Of a stretch of DNA of 33,445 nucleotides, positions 8,461 to 15,646 are shown piece by piece. The notes under the pieces are model-generated. The model did not search any database and was not told the DNA's origin. It worked only from the letters and a program-made list of their open reading frames with translations. Source of the DNA: Bdellovibrionota bacterium. Lineage in GTDB: Bacteria; Bdellovibrionota; Bdellovibrionia; Bdellovibrionales; JAMPXM01. Every line of letters starts with the position of its first letter. Positions within the stretch are counted from its first letter, which is position 1. The stretch spans positions 1 through 33,445 of the forward strand of contig CAUJGS010000080.1 in NCBI GenBank assembly GCA_963170185.1. Reading direction: 5' to 3'. Position numbers and translations under genes: made by a program.

Positions 8461-9486
8461 TCAACTCGGAATCGCGGGAAGCGCGGCTTGCGCTTCGTGA
8501 TATTCGCGCACCAGTTTTTCGACGATCTCGCGGCAGTCCATGATTTCGTCGACGAGCCCGACCGACTGACCGGCGCTCCAAACCGTCTTCCACGATGGCT
8601 TCTCGCCGCTCCCACCTGCGGCACCTTCCAGAGACTTCATCCCGAGATAGTGAATCAACGGAACCGCGTACTTTTTGGTTAGCGGATGATCCTTCAAAAT
8701 TTTCAACGCAAGCGGAAGATCCGTTCCGATCTTTTTGACGTAGTCGGTGTTGATCACCGCGGCCGGAGTGCCCGACACACGTGTCGTCATGACGATGTCT
8801 TCCGGCGACGCCTTCACCACAGCATCCTTGTAGCTCTGGTCCACGCCGGCTTCGCGACTCGCGATAAAACGTGTGCCGACATGAACACCACTTGCACCCA
8901 AAGCTATAGCCGCCAAAATCTGCGAGCCGTGAGCCACGCCTCCGGCCAAAATCACCGGAATCTTCATCTCACGCGCCAGCCAAGGCACCAGCACCAGCGG
9001 CGAAATCGGCCCGGCGTGCCCGCCCGCACCTGTTCCAACGGCCACGAGACCGTCGGCGCCCAAGTCCGCGACCTTCTTTGCATGCTCGAGGTTGGTCACA
9101 TCACAGTAAACTTTCGCTCCGTTTTTATGTGCATCGCGAATCACGCTCGCCGGACTTCCAAGCGAGGTGATAAAAAGCTCGACCCCTGCATCCAGCGCCG
9201 CTTTGACGTCCTCCGGCTGCCTCGTGTTGGATTTGTTCACGATGACGTTCACCCCGATGGGCTTTTTCGTGCGCTTTTTCATCTCCGCCAAAGCTTCGCG
9301 ATACTTTTCGATCGGGCGATAATTCAAAGCCGGAAATGTTCCAATGGCACCTGCCTCCGAGATCCCCACGACCATATCGACGTTGGAGACCAGAAACATC
9401 GGAGCCCCGATGATCGGAAATTGAATACCAAGCTGAGACGTCATCAATGTAGGGATTGCGCGAGCGGAGTTTGTCATGACCTTCAT
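8461..9486 (-). CDS. Nitronate monooxygenase / 2-nitropropane dioxygenase family flavoprotein
   Basis: An FMN-dependent TIM-barrel enzyme of the NMO family, which oxidises nitronates such as propionate 3-nitronate. Family features: LGIQFPIIGAPM near the N-terminus, GVNVIVNKSN, the catalytic His in GAGGHAG (about residue 157), PVILAGGVAHGSQILAAIALGASGVHVGTRFIAS for phosphate binding, and WSAGQSVGLVDEI near the C-terminus. The start is uncertain: a GTG at 9501, ATG at 9486 and ATG at 9477 are all possible and none has a clear ribosome site. The related enoyl-ACP reductase FabK shares the fold and the glycine-His motif, but the WSAGQSVGL ending favours NMO. It is divergent from the small membrane gene at 9529. 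Confidence 0.85.
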   Translation of the reverse strand: MKVMTNSARAIPTLMTSQLGIQFPIIGAPMFLVSNVDMVVGISEAGAIGTFPALNYRPIEKYREALAEMKKRTKKPIGVNVIVNKSNTRQPEDVKAALDAGVELFITSLGSPASVIRDAHKNGAKVYCDVTNLEHAKKVADLGADGLVAVGTGAGGHAGPISPLVLVPWLAREMKIPVILAGGVAHGSQILAAIALGASGVHVGTRFIASREAGVDQSYKDAVVKASPEDIVMTTRVSGTPAAVINTDYVKKIGTDLPLALKILKDHPLTKKYAVPLIHYLGMKSLEGAAGGSGEKPSWKTVWSAGQSVGLVDEIMDCREIVEKLVREYHEAQAALPAIPS

Positions 9487-9528
9487 CTTGCCCAGACCCA
9501 CGCCGTTCGGCTACCTTGGAGAGACATC

Positions 9529-9711
9529 ATGAAGTGCAATGTGTCGAAGTCCGGTCAAATATTACGCCTCATTTTGGGCACTCTGGTGACCGCATGGGCT
9601 GTTGCCGGCGGCCCGGGCTGGACCTGGGTCGGGCTTTTGATCCTCGCAACGGGTGCTTGGCGCCTGTGTCCCATCTTTCTCGCCCTAGGAATACGCCATC
9701 AGGACTCTTGA
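9529..9711 (+). CDS. DUF2892-type small inner membrane protein
   Basis: A 60-residue protein in a frame open from ATG 9529 with a GGAGAG ribosome site seven bases upstream. It has two hydrophobic segments (about 10-27 and 32-55) separated by GGPGW, and ends with ATGAWRLCPIFLALGI. The pattern (short N-terminal arm, two membrane helices, terminal CP-x-x motif) fits the DUF2892/YgaP membrane domain. In other bacteria this domain accompanies sulfurtransferases; here none is linked. It ends inside the first base of a strong hairpin. Confidence 0.75.
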   Translation: MKCNVSKSGQILRLILGTLVTAWAVAGGPGWTWVGLLILATGAWRLCPIFLALGIRHQDS

Positions 9712-9751
9712 AACCTCTCAGGTTTTCCGAAAACCAAGGGAGAGGTTTTTT
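9711..9751 (+). terminator. Rho-independent terminator or attenuator hairpin
   Basis: The arms AAACCTCTC (9711-9719) and GAGAGGTTT (9740-9748) pair, and an inner stem GGTTTTC/GAAAACC (9721-9735) extends the hairpin. A T-run follows to 9751. It overlaps the stop codon of the DUF2892 gene. The right arm GGGAGAGG is also the only ribosome-site-like sequence before the response regulator ATG at 9759, so the structure could also control its translation. Confidence 0.75.
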
Positions 9752-9758
9752 AAGTTTT

Positions 9759-10469
9759 ATGGCACTGATTCTACTTGTCGACGATGATCATGACTTTCTC
9801 GCGGTCGCGAGCAAGCTGCTTGGCCACATAGGGGCTGAAGTGGTGACTTGCACGGGCGCGCTGGAAGCTCTCGAGCACGCGCAAAAACGCGAGTTCGACG
9901 TGATCATCACCGATGCCAATATGAAGCCTCACACCGGATACGAGTTGATCAAATCGATCAAAGCGATTCCTAGCTATGACCTGATCCCGATTGCGATGAT
10001 CACTGGTCGCCGCGAAAAACGAGATGTCGAACGTGCTGTCGCTGTCGGTGCACAAGACTATATCGTGAAACCCATCGACCCAGAGCGCTTCCTTCAAAAA
10101 GTTCAGGAACTCATCGCTCATAGCGAGAACGCACGACGAGCGGCGCGCTTCGGCGAAGTTCCCATGGAAGAAGTGGCGAAACTTTCCGCCGCCGTCGTGA
10201 TCGTCGGCCTTTCCGAAAGCGGTGTCTTGCTGGACTCCGATCACAAGGTGCTCGAAGGGACAGTCATCACCTTGGGGGCCGAGCTCTTCGACAAAATCGG
10301 ATGCCCTAATCCGCAAGCGAAAATCAAAAGCTGCACGCCCGGATCTATCGAGGGCACGTTCGAAATTCGAGCCGCCTTTCATGGACTCGACGATCGTGCG
10401 ACCATCAAAGTTCGGCAATTCGTCCAAGCGAAGCTGGCGCAACAGAAGAAAAATGCGAGGGCCGCATAA
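9759..10469 (+). CDS. Response regulator with degenerate PilZ-like C-terminal domain
   Basis: The 236-residue protein has a receiver domain (1-120) with acidic pocket Asp8-Asp10, phospho-acceptor Asp52 in VIITDANMKP, Thr82 and Lys104 in YIVKPID. The C-terminal 100 residues start after a charged linker (ARRAARFGEVPMEE) and contain LSESGVLLDSDHKVLEGTVI, which has the strand layout of a PilZ domain. The c-di-GMP-binding RxxxR is absent and the (D/N)xSxxG motif reads GLSESG, so nucleotide binding is doubtful. The domain call is an inference from pattern only. The gene starts 13 bases after GGGAGAGG buried in the upstream hairpin, and its TAA overlaps the ATG of the next gene by one base, heading a four-gene signalling operon. 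Confidence 0.82.
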   Translation: MALILLVDDDHDFLAVASKLLGHIGAEVVTCTGALEALEHAQKREFDVIITDANMKPHTGYELIKSIKAIPSYDLIPIAMITGRREKRDVERAVAVGAQDYIVKPIDPERFLQKVQELIAHSENARRAARFGEVPMEEVAKLSAAVVIVGLSESGVLLDSDHKVLEGTVITLGAELFDKIGCPNPQAKIKSCTPGSIEGTFEIRAAFHGLDDRATIKVRQFVQAKLAQQKKNARAA

Positions 10470-10846
10470 TGCATATTCTCTTAGCTGAAGACGATCCCTC
10501 AGTTTCCATCGTGATTCAGATCAGTCTGGAAAAGATCGGCGGGCATACCGTGGAACTCGTGTCCGACGGAGCGCAAGCCGTGAATCTTGCCACTCGCCGC
10601 GCGTTTGACCTCATCATCCTTGACGGCATGATGCCACTTAAGTCCGGCCTTCAGGCGGCGGCGGAAATACGTTCCGCTGGAATTGTCACCACGCCGATCA
10701 TTTTTCTCAGCGCAAAAAACGACGAGAAAGATGTGCAAGCGTTCTTGAATCTTGGAACGGGCTTTATTCCAAAACCGTTTGAACCGACGGAAATTTGCGC
10801 ACGTATTGATGCCATTTTGAATGATGCAAACAAGGGGGCCGGTTGA
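10469..10846 (+). CDS. Single-domain response regulator (CheY-like receiver)
   Basis: The 125-residue product is a receiver only: acidic residues in LLAEDD (8-9), phospho-acceptor Asp52 in LIILDGMMP, Ser81 in FLSAKND and Lys102 in FIPKPFEP. There is no output domain. It starts at the TAATG overlap with the preceding regulator and ends overlapping the TTG start of the kinase gene (TTGA), so the three are translationally coupled. Single receivers of this type usually act as phosphate shuttles or as regulators by protein contact. The Hpt gene three genes along would be a natural partner. Confidence 0.93.
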   Translation: MHILLAEDDPSVSIVIQISLEKIGGHTVELVSDGAQAVNLATRRAFDLIILDGMMPLKSGLQAAAEIRSAGIVTTPIIFLSAKNDEKDVQAFLNLGTGFIPKPFEPTEICARIDAILNDANKGAG

Positions 10847-12174
10847 CCATTCGTGGCCAGCTCAACCTTTTAACAGCAGTGGTGATCGGCGGCTCAGGCT
10901 TTGCCGGTTACCAAGCCTATGAGACTCGAAGAGAGATCGAGGCTTACGACCGTTCCATGAACGACTCGCTTGAAACGCGTTCGGTTCTCTTGCTTCTCGA
11001 AGATCTCCCCTATCACGACGACACCTTCCGCCGCCTTCAAGTTGAGCGCGATCGTCTACAAGAGGCCGACCGTCGACGCGCTTTCGGAAATGCCGTCACG
11101 ACCTACGCCACAAAAAAACGCCCCGAGCTTCGCCGCTCGATTCGCCGAGCCCTGAAGGTCGAAGCGGATCACTACAACCGCAACCGCGGCAAACGCTCGG
11201 AAATCGAAGCGCGCTTTGAAAAGCTGATGATGCTCTCCAGCGGTATTTTGGGACTTGGCTTGTTCCTCGTCGTGCTCACAATCCACGCTCGCATTTTCCG
11301 CGCGATCAATCGACTTTCTCGTCGAATGCTCGACTTCTTGGTCGACCGCTACAGTTTCCAGTTCTCGCAGCCCGACGAAACCGAACTCGGCGATCTCCAG
11401 CGCACGTTCAACTCGCTAGCGCAAAAGGTCATCAACACGACCGATGAGCTCAAGCGTCTCGACCAGGCGAAGTCCGAATTCCTTTCGATCGCAAGTCACG
11501 AACTTCGCACTCCTATGACGTCGATCAAAGGTTCACTCTCCTTGCTCGCAACTGGCGTCGTCGGTCAGCTCGACGTGGGCTCACTTCGACTGATCAAAAT
11601 TGCCGAGGGGGAAACAGATCGCCTGATTCGCCTCATCAACGATCTTCTGGATCTCGCGAAAATCGAATCCGGCGGCCTTCCGCTCAATTTGGATTGGGTG
11701 CAGTGGGATGAGTTCTGCGGAAAGACCCTGGAAGGTCTTGCGGGACTCGCGATGCGCGCTGAAGTTCGTCTGGAGCTGGTGTCGATCCCTTCGATCGAAG
11801 TCAGCATCGACCGCGACCGCATGCAACAGGTTCTTACCAACCTTGTTTCCAACGCGATCAAGTTTAGCCCCAAAGGGAGCGCGGTGCGCGTCTCCATTAG
11901 CCGCGCCAAAACCGGCGACTTGGTCGTAAGTGTTCAAGATCAAGGCCCCGGTATCGCTTCAGAAGATCAGCAGCTGATTTTTGAAAAGTTCCGTCAAGGA
12001 GCGACAGCCGCCAATCCATTGGTAAAAGGCACCGGTCTTGGTCTGGCAATCGCCAAGGCACTCGTTGCCGAGCATGGCGGTTCGATCGGTGTTGAGAGTG
12101 CCATTGGCAAGGGCTCGAGTTTCTGGTTCACCCTTCCAAAATGGCGCGAGAGCGAACTCGCGAAAGTGGCTTAA
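10843..12174 (+). CDS. Membrane sensor histidine kinase
   Basis: A 443-residue kinase starting at TTG. Transmembrane helices lie at about 7-24 and 131-148. The segment between them is highly charged and helical (Arg/Glu-rich, residues 60-125), with no recognised ligand fold. A HAMP-like stretch (about 150-200) is followed by the DHp H-box SIASHELRTPMTSIKG with His219, then the ATPase domain with NLVSNAIKFSPKG (N box), VQDQGPGI (G1), FEKF and GTGLGLAIAK (G2). All kinase residues are intact. The rare TTG start overlaps the receiver gene, implying tight coupling. It is the only complete kinase in this block, so it is the likely phosphate source for the surrounding receivers and Hpt protein (inference). 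Confidence 0.94.
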   Translation: MTIRGQLNLLTAVVIGGSGFAGYQAYETRREIEAYDRSMNDSLETRSVLLLLEDLPYHDDTFRRLQVERDRLQEADRRRAFGNAVTTYATKKRPELRRSIRRALKVEADHYNRNRGKRSEIEARFEKLMMLSSGILGLGLFLVVLTIHARIFRAINRLSRRMLDFLVDRYSFQFSQPDETELGDLQRTFNSLAQKVINTTDELKRLDQAKSEFLSIASHELRTPMTSIKGSLSLLATGVVGQLDVGSLRLIKIAEGETDRLIRLINDLLDLAKIESGGLPLNLDWVQWDEFCGKTLEGLAGLAMRAEVRLELVSIPSIEVSIDRDRMQQVLTNLVSNAIKFSPKGSAVRVSISRAKTGDLVVSVQDQGPGIASEDQQLIFEKFRQGATAANPLVKGTGLGLAIAKALVAEHGGSIGVESAIGKGSSFWFTLPKWRESELAKVA

Positions 12175-12189
12175 ATCCTAGGCGGCGGC

Positions 12190-12570
12190 ATGAGCATCCA
12201 CGATGTTTTAGCGGAACTACGAAAAACCTATCTCGAAGCACTTCCCGCCCGAGCGGACGCCATTGAAAAACTCCTTCAAGAGCGCAAGTACGCGGAAGTC
12301 GAAACCGAGTTTCACAAACTTAAAGGCACCGGAAAAACCTACGGCTTACCGGAAGTCTCGCAAATCGGCGAAGTCGCCGAGCGCCTTGTCGAAAACGGCT
12401 CGACCTCTGCCGAAGAATCAGTACCCGCAGCCCTCAATGTCTTAAGGCGGATCGCTGCGACCAGAAACAACGGCGAGGTTCCCAATCTCGAAAATGATTC
12501 GGACTATCTGTACCTAGCCGAACTCGCCCGCGAACTCCACGAAACCACCTCGGGACGCAATAAACGATAA
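12190..12570 (+). CDS. Stand-alone Hpt (histidine phosphotransfer) protein
   Basis: The 126-residue protein has the Hpt core FHKLKGTGKTYGLPEVS with phospho-accepting His42 and the expected Lys and Gly residues (HxxKGxxxxxG). Flanking helices (about 5-32 and 52-70) would complete the four-helix bundle, and the C-terminal helices (about 80-118) are extra. It lacks kinase or receiver domains. It lies 15 bases after the kinase gene. Hpt proteins carry phosphate between receivers in multistep relays, which fits the two receivers coded just upstream. Confidence 0.88.
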   Translation: MSIHDVLAELRKTYLEALPARADAIEKLLQERKYAEVETEFHKLKGTGKTYGLPEVSQIGEVAERLVENGSTSAEESVPAALNVLRRIAATRNNGEVPNLENDSDYLYLAELARELHETTSGRNKR

Positions 12571-12632
12571 CGCTGCAAATTAGGGACGTCTGGCCCGTTG
12601 GCTTCATCGCAAAGCTAGCCTAATCTAGTCCC

Positions 12633-14018
12633 ATGGCAACGACCGCTCTTAAAGACTTAAGCTCACTCTTCCCCTCCGACCGCTTGGCCTTGGACGAAGC
12701 CTCGCTTGCGCACTACGGTCGCGATTGGACGAAACACTACGACATTAAACCGTTAGCCGTCGTCTTTCCGCTGAATGCGAACGAGGTCGCGCAGCTTGTG
12801 AAGTGGGCTCGCGCCAACCATATCGGACTCGTGCCATCAGGTGGACGCACGGGTTTAAGCGGCGGAGCCTGCGCACTGAAGGGCGAAGTCGTCGTCAGCT
12901 TCGAAAAGATGAATCAGATTCTTGAGTACAATGAAACCGATCGCACAGCGCGCGTTCAACCAGGCGTCGTAACCGAAGCTCTGCAAGAGTTCGCGAAAAC
13001 CAAAAACGCCTACTACCCTGTCGACTTCGCAGCCCGTGGCTCGAGCCACATCGGAGGCAATATCGCCACCAATGCGGGCGGCGTAAAAGTTCTTCGCTAC
13101 GGGCTGACGCGCGATTGGGTTGTGGGCCTCACTGTGGTCACTGGCGAAGGCGAAATCTTGGAACTCAACAAAGGACTGATTAAAAACGCCACCGGCTATG
13201 ACTTGCGCCATCTCTTCATCGGAAGCGAAGGCACTTTGGGCTTTGTGGTCGAAGCTCTTATCAAGTTCACTTCGCCACCCAAACCACTCACCGTCATGAT
13301 TCTTGGCCTAAGCGATCTCGATGCCGTTATGAAAGTGTATCGTGAGTTTCGTACCAAACTGCCGCTGACAGCTTTTGAGTTTTTCTCGGATATCGCGCTC
13401 GAAACCGTCACCAGCCACACCCATCTTCCAAAACCATTGAGCACAGCCTGCCCCAACTATCTTCTGATCGAAGTCGAAAACACCGACGCCTCGATGGAAG
13501 CCGCGATCTTGGAAAGCTTTGAGACTTGCATGTCCGAAGGCTGGGTGCTTGACGGCGCCATCGCGCAAAGTGAAGCGCAAGCACGCGACTTCTGGCGTCT
13601 GCGCGAGGACATTTCCGAAGCGACGGCTCCATTTACCCCTTATAAAAACGATGTGTCGGTCGTGGTCTCGAAAGTACCGGAATTTCTTCTTGAAACCGAC
13701 CGCACGCTAAAAAACGGCTATCCAGATTTTCGCGTCGTGTGGTTTGGACACATCGGCGACGGCAATATGCATATCAATATCCTGAAGCCCGACGGCCTGG
13801 CTCGAGACGAGTTCCTCAAGCGCTGCAAAGGCGTCAATCGCGAACTCTTTGAGATCATCTCCAAACTCGGCGGATCGATCTCGGCCGAACACGGTGTCGG
13901 CCTCGTGAAGCGCGATGACTTAAGTCACACACGCTCGGATGCCGAGATCACACTCATGCGAAAACTCAAATCGGCGTTCGATCCAGACGGAATCATGAAC
14001 CCGGGCAAAATGCTTTAG
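12633..14018 (+). CDS. FAD-linked D-2-hydroxyacid dehydrogenase (GlcD / D-2-hydroxyglutarate dehydrogenase type)
   Basis: A 461-residue flavoprotein with an N-terminal PCMH-type FAD-binding domain (PSGGRTGLSGGA at about 68-79; VDFAARGSSHIGGNIATNAGG at about 130-150) and a C-terminal FAD-oxidase C domain with HIGDGNMHINIL (about 373) and SAEHGVGLVKR (about 418), the metal/substrate site. The family oxidises D-lactate, glycolate or D-2-hydroxyglutarate to the 2-oxo acid. Sequence alone does not settle the substrate. A SerA gene lies 2 kb away; SerA makes D-2-hydroxyglutarate as a side product, which makes that substrate attractive (inference). The ATG has no ribosome site but follows a -10-like TAATCT by six bases, so the message may be leaderless. 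The regulator gene begins 10 bases after it. Confidence 0.9.
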   Translation: MATTALKDLSSLFPSDRLALDEASLAHYGRDWTKHYDIKPLAVVFPLNANEVAQLVKWARANHIGLVPSGGRTGLSGGACALKGEVVVSFEKMNQILEYNETDRTARVQPGVVTEALQEFAKTKNAYYPVDFAARGSSHIGGNIATNAGGVKVLRYGLTRDWVVGLTVVTGEGEILELNKGLIKNATGYDLRHLFIGSEGTLGFVVEALIKFTSPPKPLTVMILGLSDLDAVMKVYREFRTKLPLTAFEFFSDIALETVTSHTHLPKPLSTACPNYLLIEVENTDASMEAAILESFETCMSEGWVLDGAIAQSEAQARDFWRLREDISEATAPFTPYKNDVSVVVSKVPEFLLETDRTLKNGYPDFRVVWFGHIGDGNMHINILKPDGLARDEFLKRCKGVNRELFEIISKLGGSISAEHGVGLVKRDDLSHTRSDAEITLMRKLKSAFDPDGIMNPGKML

Positions 14019-14028
14019 GAATTCACTT

Positions 14029-14586
14029 ATGACAGACGACCTACAGCCTCGAATTCTAATTGTGGACGACGAACCCGAGATCCTCGAGGTCGTCAGCGAA
14101 CAGCTTTGTGATCTCGAAATTGAAATCGACGGCTTCCGAATCAAGCCTCTGCTGGAAACCGCCGACAACGGCATCACGGCCTTAAAAAAAATCAAAGCCA
14201 TCCGCTACGACGTTGTGATCTCAGACATTCGCATGCCCGCTCTGGATGGCCTCGAAATCGTCGAGCAACTCAATCAAACCGAACCCACGACGAAAGTGAT
14301 TCTTATTTCCGGGCACGCCGATAAAAACATCGCGATTCGCGCGCTCCGCCTCGGCGTCTTTGATCTCATCGAAAAGCCATGGCAGCGTGACATGCTCTGC
14401 GAGTCGGTAAAAAAGGCGTCGATTCTTGCCTACAAGAGACGGCTCAGTGAAATTGACTTCGAAAAAAAGATGGCCCGCTACGCGGCCGCGATGCCACCAG
14501 ATCGCTACGAACAACTGCGAAATGCCATGCGGTCGATCATGCTGAACCAAGTCGACTCTGACAAAAAGCCCACGGACGAAGGCTGA
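14029..14586 (+). CDS. Response regulator with short conserved C-terminal motif (paralogue of the 14588-15226 gene)
   Basis: The 184-185-residue product has a receiver (1-125) with acidic Asp13-Asp14, phospho-acceptor Asp66 in VVISDIRMP, Ser93 in LISGHADKN and Lys115 in LIEKPW. A longer loop than usual sits between helix 1 and strand 2 (CDLEIEIDGFRIKPLLETADNG). After a coiled-coil stretch (about 127-150) it ends with PPDRYEQLRNAMRSIML (155-171), which has no DNA-binding character. The converging neighbour has the same loop and C-terminal motif. An AGGA ribosome site lies before the ATG, ten bases after the dehydrogenase stop. Confidence 0.9.
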   Translation: MTDDLQPRILIVDDEPEILEVVSEQLCDLEIEIDGFRIKPLLETADNGITALKKIKAIRYDVVISDIRMPALDGLEIVEQLNQTEPTTKVILISGHADKNIAIRALRLGVFDLIEKPWQRDMLCESVKKASILAYKRRLSEIDFEKKMARYAAAMPPDRYEQLRNAMRSIMLNQVDSDKKPTDEG

Positions 14587-14587
14587 A

Positions 14588-15226
14588 TTAGGCGGCCCGG
14601 CGAGACTTCTTCTTTGTCTTTGAGCCCTGCTTCTTGAGCGAACTGTCGTGACCGAGCAAGGCCCCTAAGGCATTGCTCTCAGTGTCGGCTTCAACGGCGC
14701 TCGTTTTCTCCGCTCGTGCTTTTTCGACCAAGATCATCGAGCGAAACACCAGGCGCAACTGGCGATAGCGCTCGGCCGGCAATGCCGCAAGCTTCGAAAG
14801 TCGAACCTCGATCTCTTGTTCGATCTCACGACCACGAAACCCACTCTCAAGTGCGCGATGGATCACATCGCGCAAACGATCTAGATTGATAGGCTTGTCG
14901 AGAAAGTCGTAACACCCTAGACGAAGTGCGCGCACCGCGTGTTCTTTGTCCCCAAAGGCCGTCAGAAAAATCAAGGGGACCTCTTTTCCGAGCCCGCGAA
15001 TATTGGCCAAGAGGTCGAGCCCATCCATTATAGGCATTTTTATATCGGAAAGAATCGCGTCAAACCAGTTTGTCTGAACCAATTCAAACGCCTCGCGGCC
15101 GTTTGCGGCTCTCGTGACGCGAACATCGTGAGCTTCGCCGTCGATGAGGACCCTTTGTTCGGTCGCCACCGATTCGAGAATATCTAGAATATCTGATTCA
15201 TCATCGACGATGAGAAGCTCTAGCAT
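14588..15226 (-). CDS. Response regulator with short conserved C-terminal motif (paralogue of the 14029-14586 gene)
   Basis: The 212-residue product has a receiver with acidic Asp8-Asp9, phospho-acceptor Asp61 in AILSDIKMP, Thr89 and Lys111 in DFLDKPI. The same long loop as the convergent gene occurs (VLIDGEAHDVRVTRAANG). After a coiled-coil helix (about 120-147) comes LPAERYRQLRLVFRSMIL (149-166), matching the neighbour. The last 45 residues are disordered and end in a basic Lys/Arg cluster (KTKKKSRRAA). No known output domain. Stop codons of the two paralogues are one base apart, tail to tail. It is divergent from the DHp-only gene at 15330. Confidence 0.92.
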   Translation of the reverse strand: MLELLIVDDESDILDILESVATEQRVLIDGEAHDVRVTRAANGREAFELVQTNWFDAILSDIKMPIMDGLDLLANIRGLGKEVPLIFLTAFGDKEHAVRALRLGCYDFLDKPINLDRLRDVIHRALESGFRGREIEQEIEVRLSKLAALPAERYRQLRLVFRSMILVEKARAEKTSAVEADTESNALGALLGHDSSLKKQGSKTKKKSRRAA

Positions 15227-15272
15227 CGATCTCTTATCGGCATTTTCTGGACTCAGGCTAAATACGATTTAA

Positions 15273-15297
15273 CAACCGTTTCATATTGGGACGGTTG
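15273..15297. promoter_or_regulatory. Inverted repeat in divergent intergenic region, possible operator
   Basis: A perfect 7-base inverted repeat, CAACCGT-N11-ACGGTTG, sits in the 103-base gap between the divergent regulator gene (start 15226) and DHp-only gene (start 15330). Arm centres are 18 bases apart. No T-run follows on either strand, so it is not a terminator. A binding site for a dimeric regulator is inferred. Confidence 0.4.
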
Positions 15298-15329
15298 AAT
15301 TTGAGCCAGAACAGAGGAGAATTTAAGTC

Positions 15330-15605
15330 ATGGCAGATTCGCAAAAAACACGAAAAACGGCCTCAGAACTCAGCCTCTTTGAACTCGCCCAAGAGGGCCG
15401 GGAGTTCCTGCATGACATCTCAAACCCCTTGGCCATCGCAAGTGGACTTGTCGAAGCCTTTCGCGACGAAACGGCGCGCGAGAAACAAAAACTGACCGAG
15501 GGCCAAAAACGCAAGCTCGACAAAATGGTAAAAGCTCTCGAACGCATCGAAGACGCGATCACCGAACACCGCAAGCGCCTCATCGAAGCCCAGTCTCACC
15601 AATAA
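15330..15605 (+). CDS. DHp-like phosphotransfer protein without ATPase domain
   Basis: The 91-residue protein is nearly all helical. Residues 25-38 (FLHDISNPLAIASG) match the H-box of histidine kinases (H-[DE]-x-x-[NT]-P-L) with candidate phospho-histidine His28. A charged turn (RDETAREKQKLTEGQ) and a second long helix (about 60-86, KRKLDKMVKALERIEDAI) complete a two-helix DHp hairpin. There is no ATP-binding domain. Known parallels are Spo0B and ChpT, which are DHp-like phosphotransferases with a remnant ATPase fold; this protein is shorter than both. The likely role is phosphate transfer between receivers or kinase dimer interference (inference). A ribosome site (AGAGGAG) lies upstream. A weak hairpin (AAGG/CCTT) and six Ts after the stop (15605-15622) may end transcription. 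Confidence 0.8.
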   Translation: MADSQKTRKTASELSLFELAQEGREFLHDISNPLAIASGLVEAFRDETAREKQKLTEGQKRKLDKMVKALERIEDAITEHRKRLIEAQSHQ

Positions 15606-15646
15606 GGTACCGCCTTGTTTTTTGATTTGCGGCGCGTTGCAAGACC

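Noticed and set aside
8686-9711. 341-codon plus-strand frame over the nitronate monooxygenase gene
   Set aside because: Only its last 60 codons (9529-9711) form a credible gene; the rest is antisense to a clear flavoprotein.
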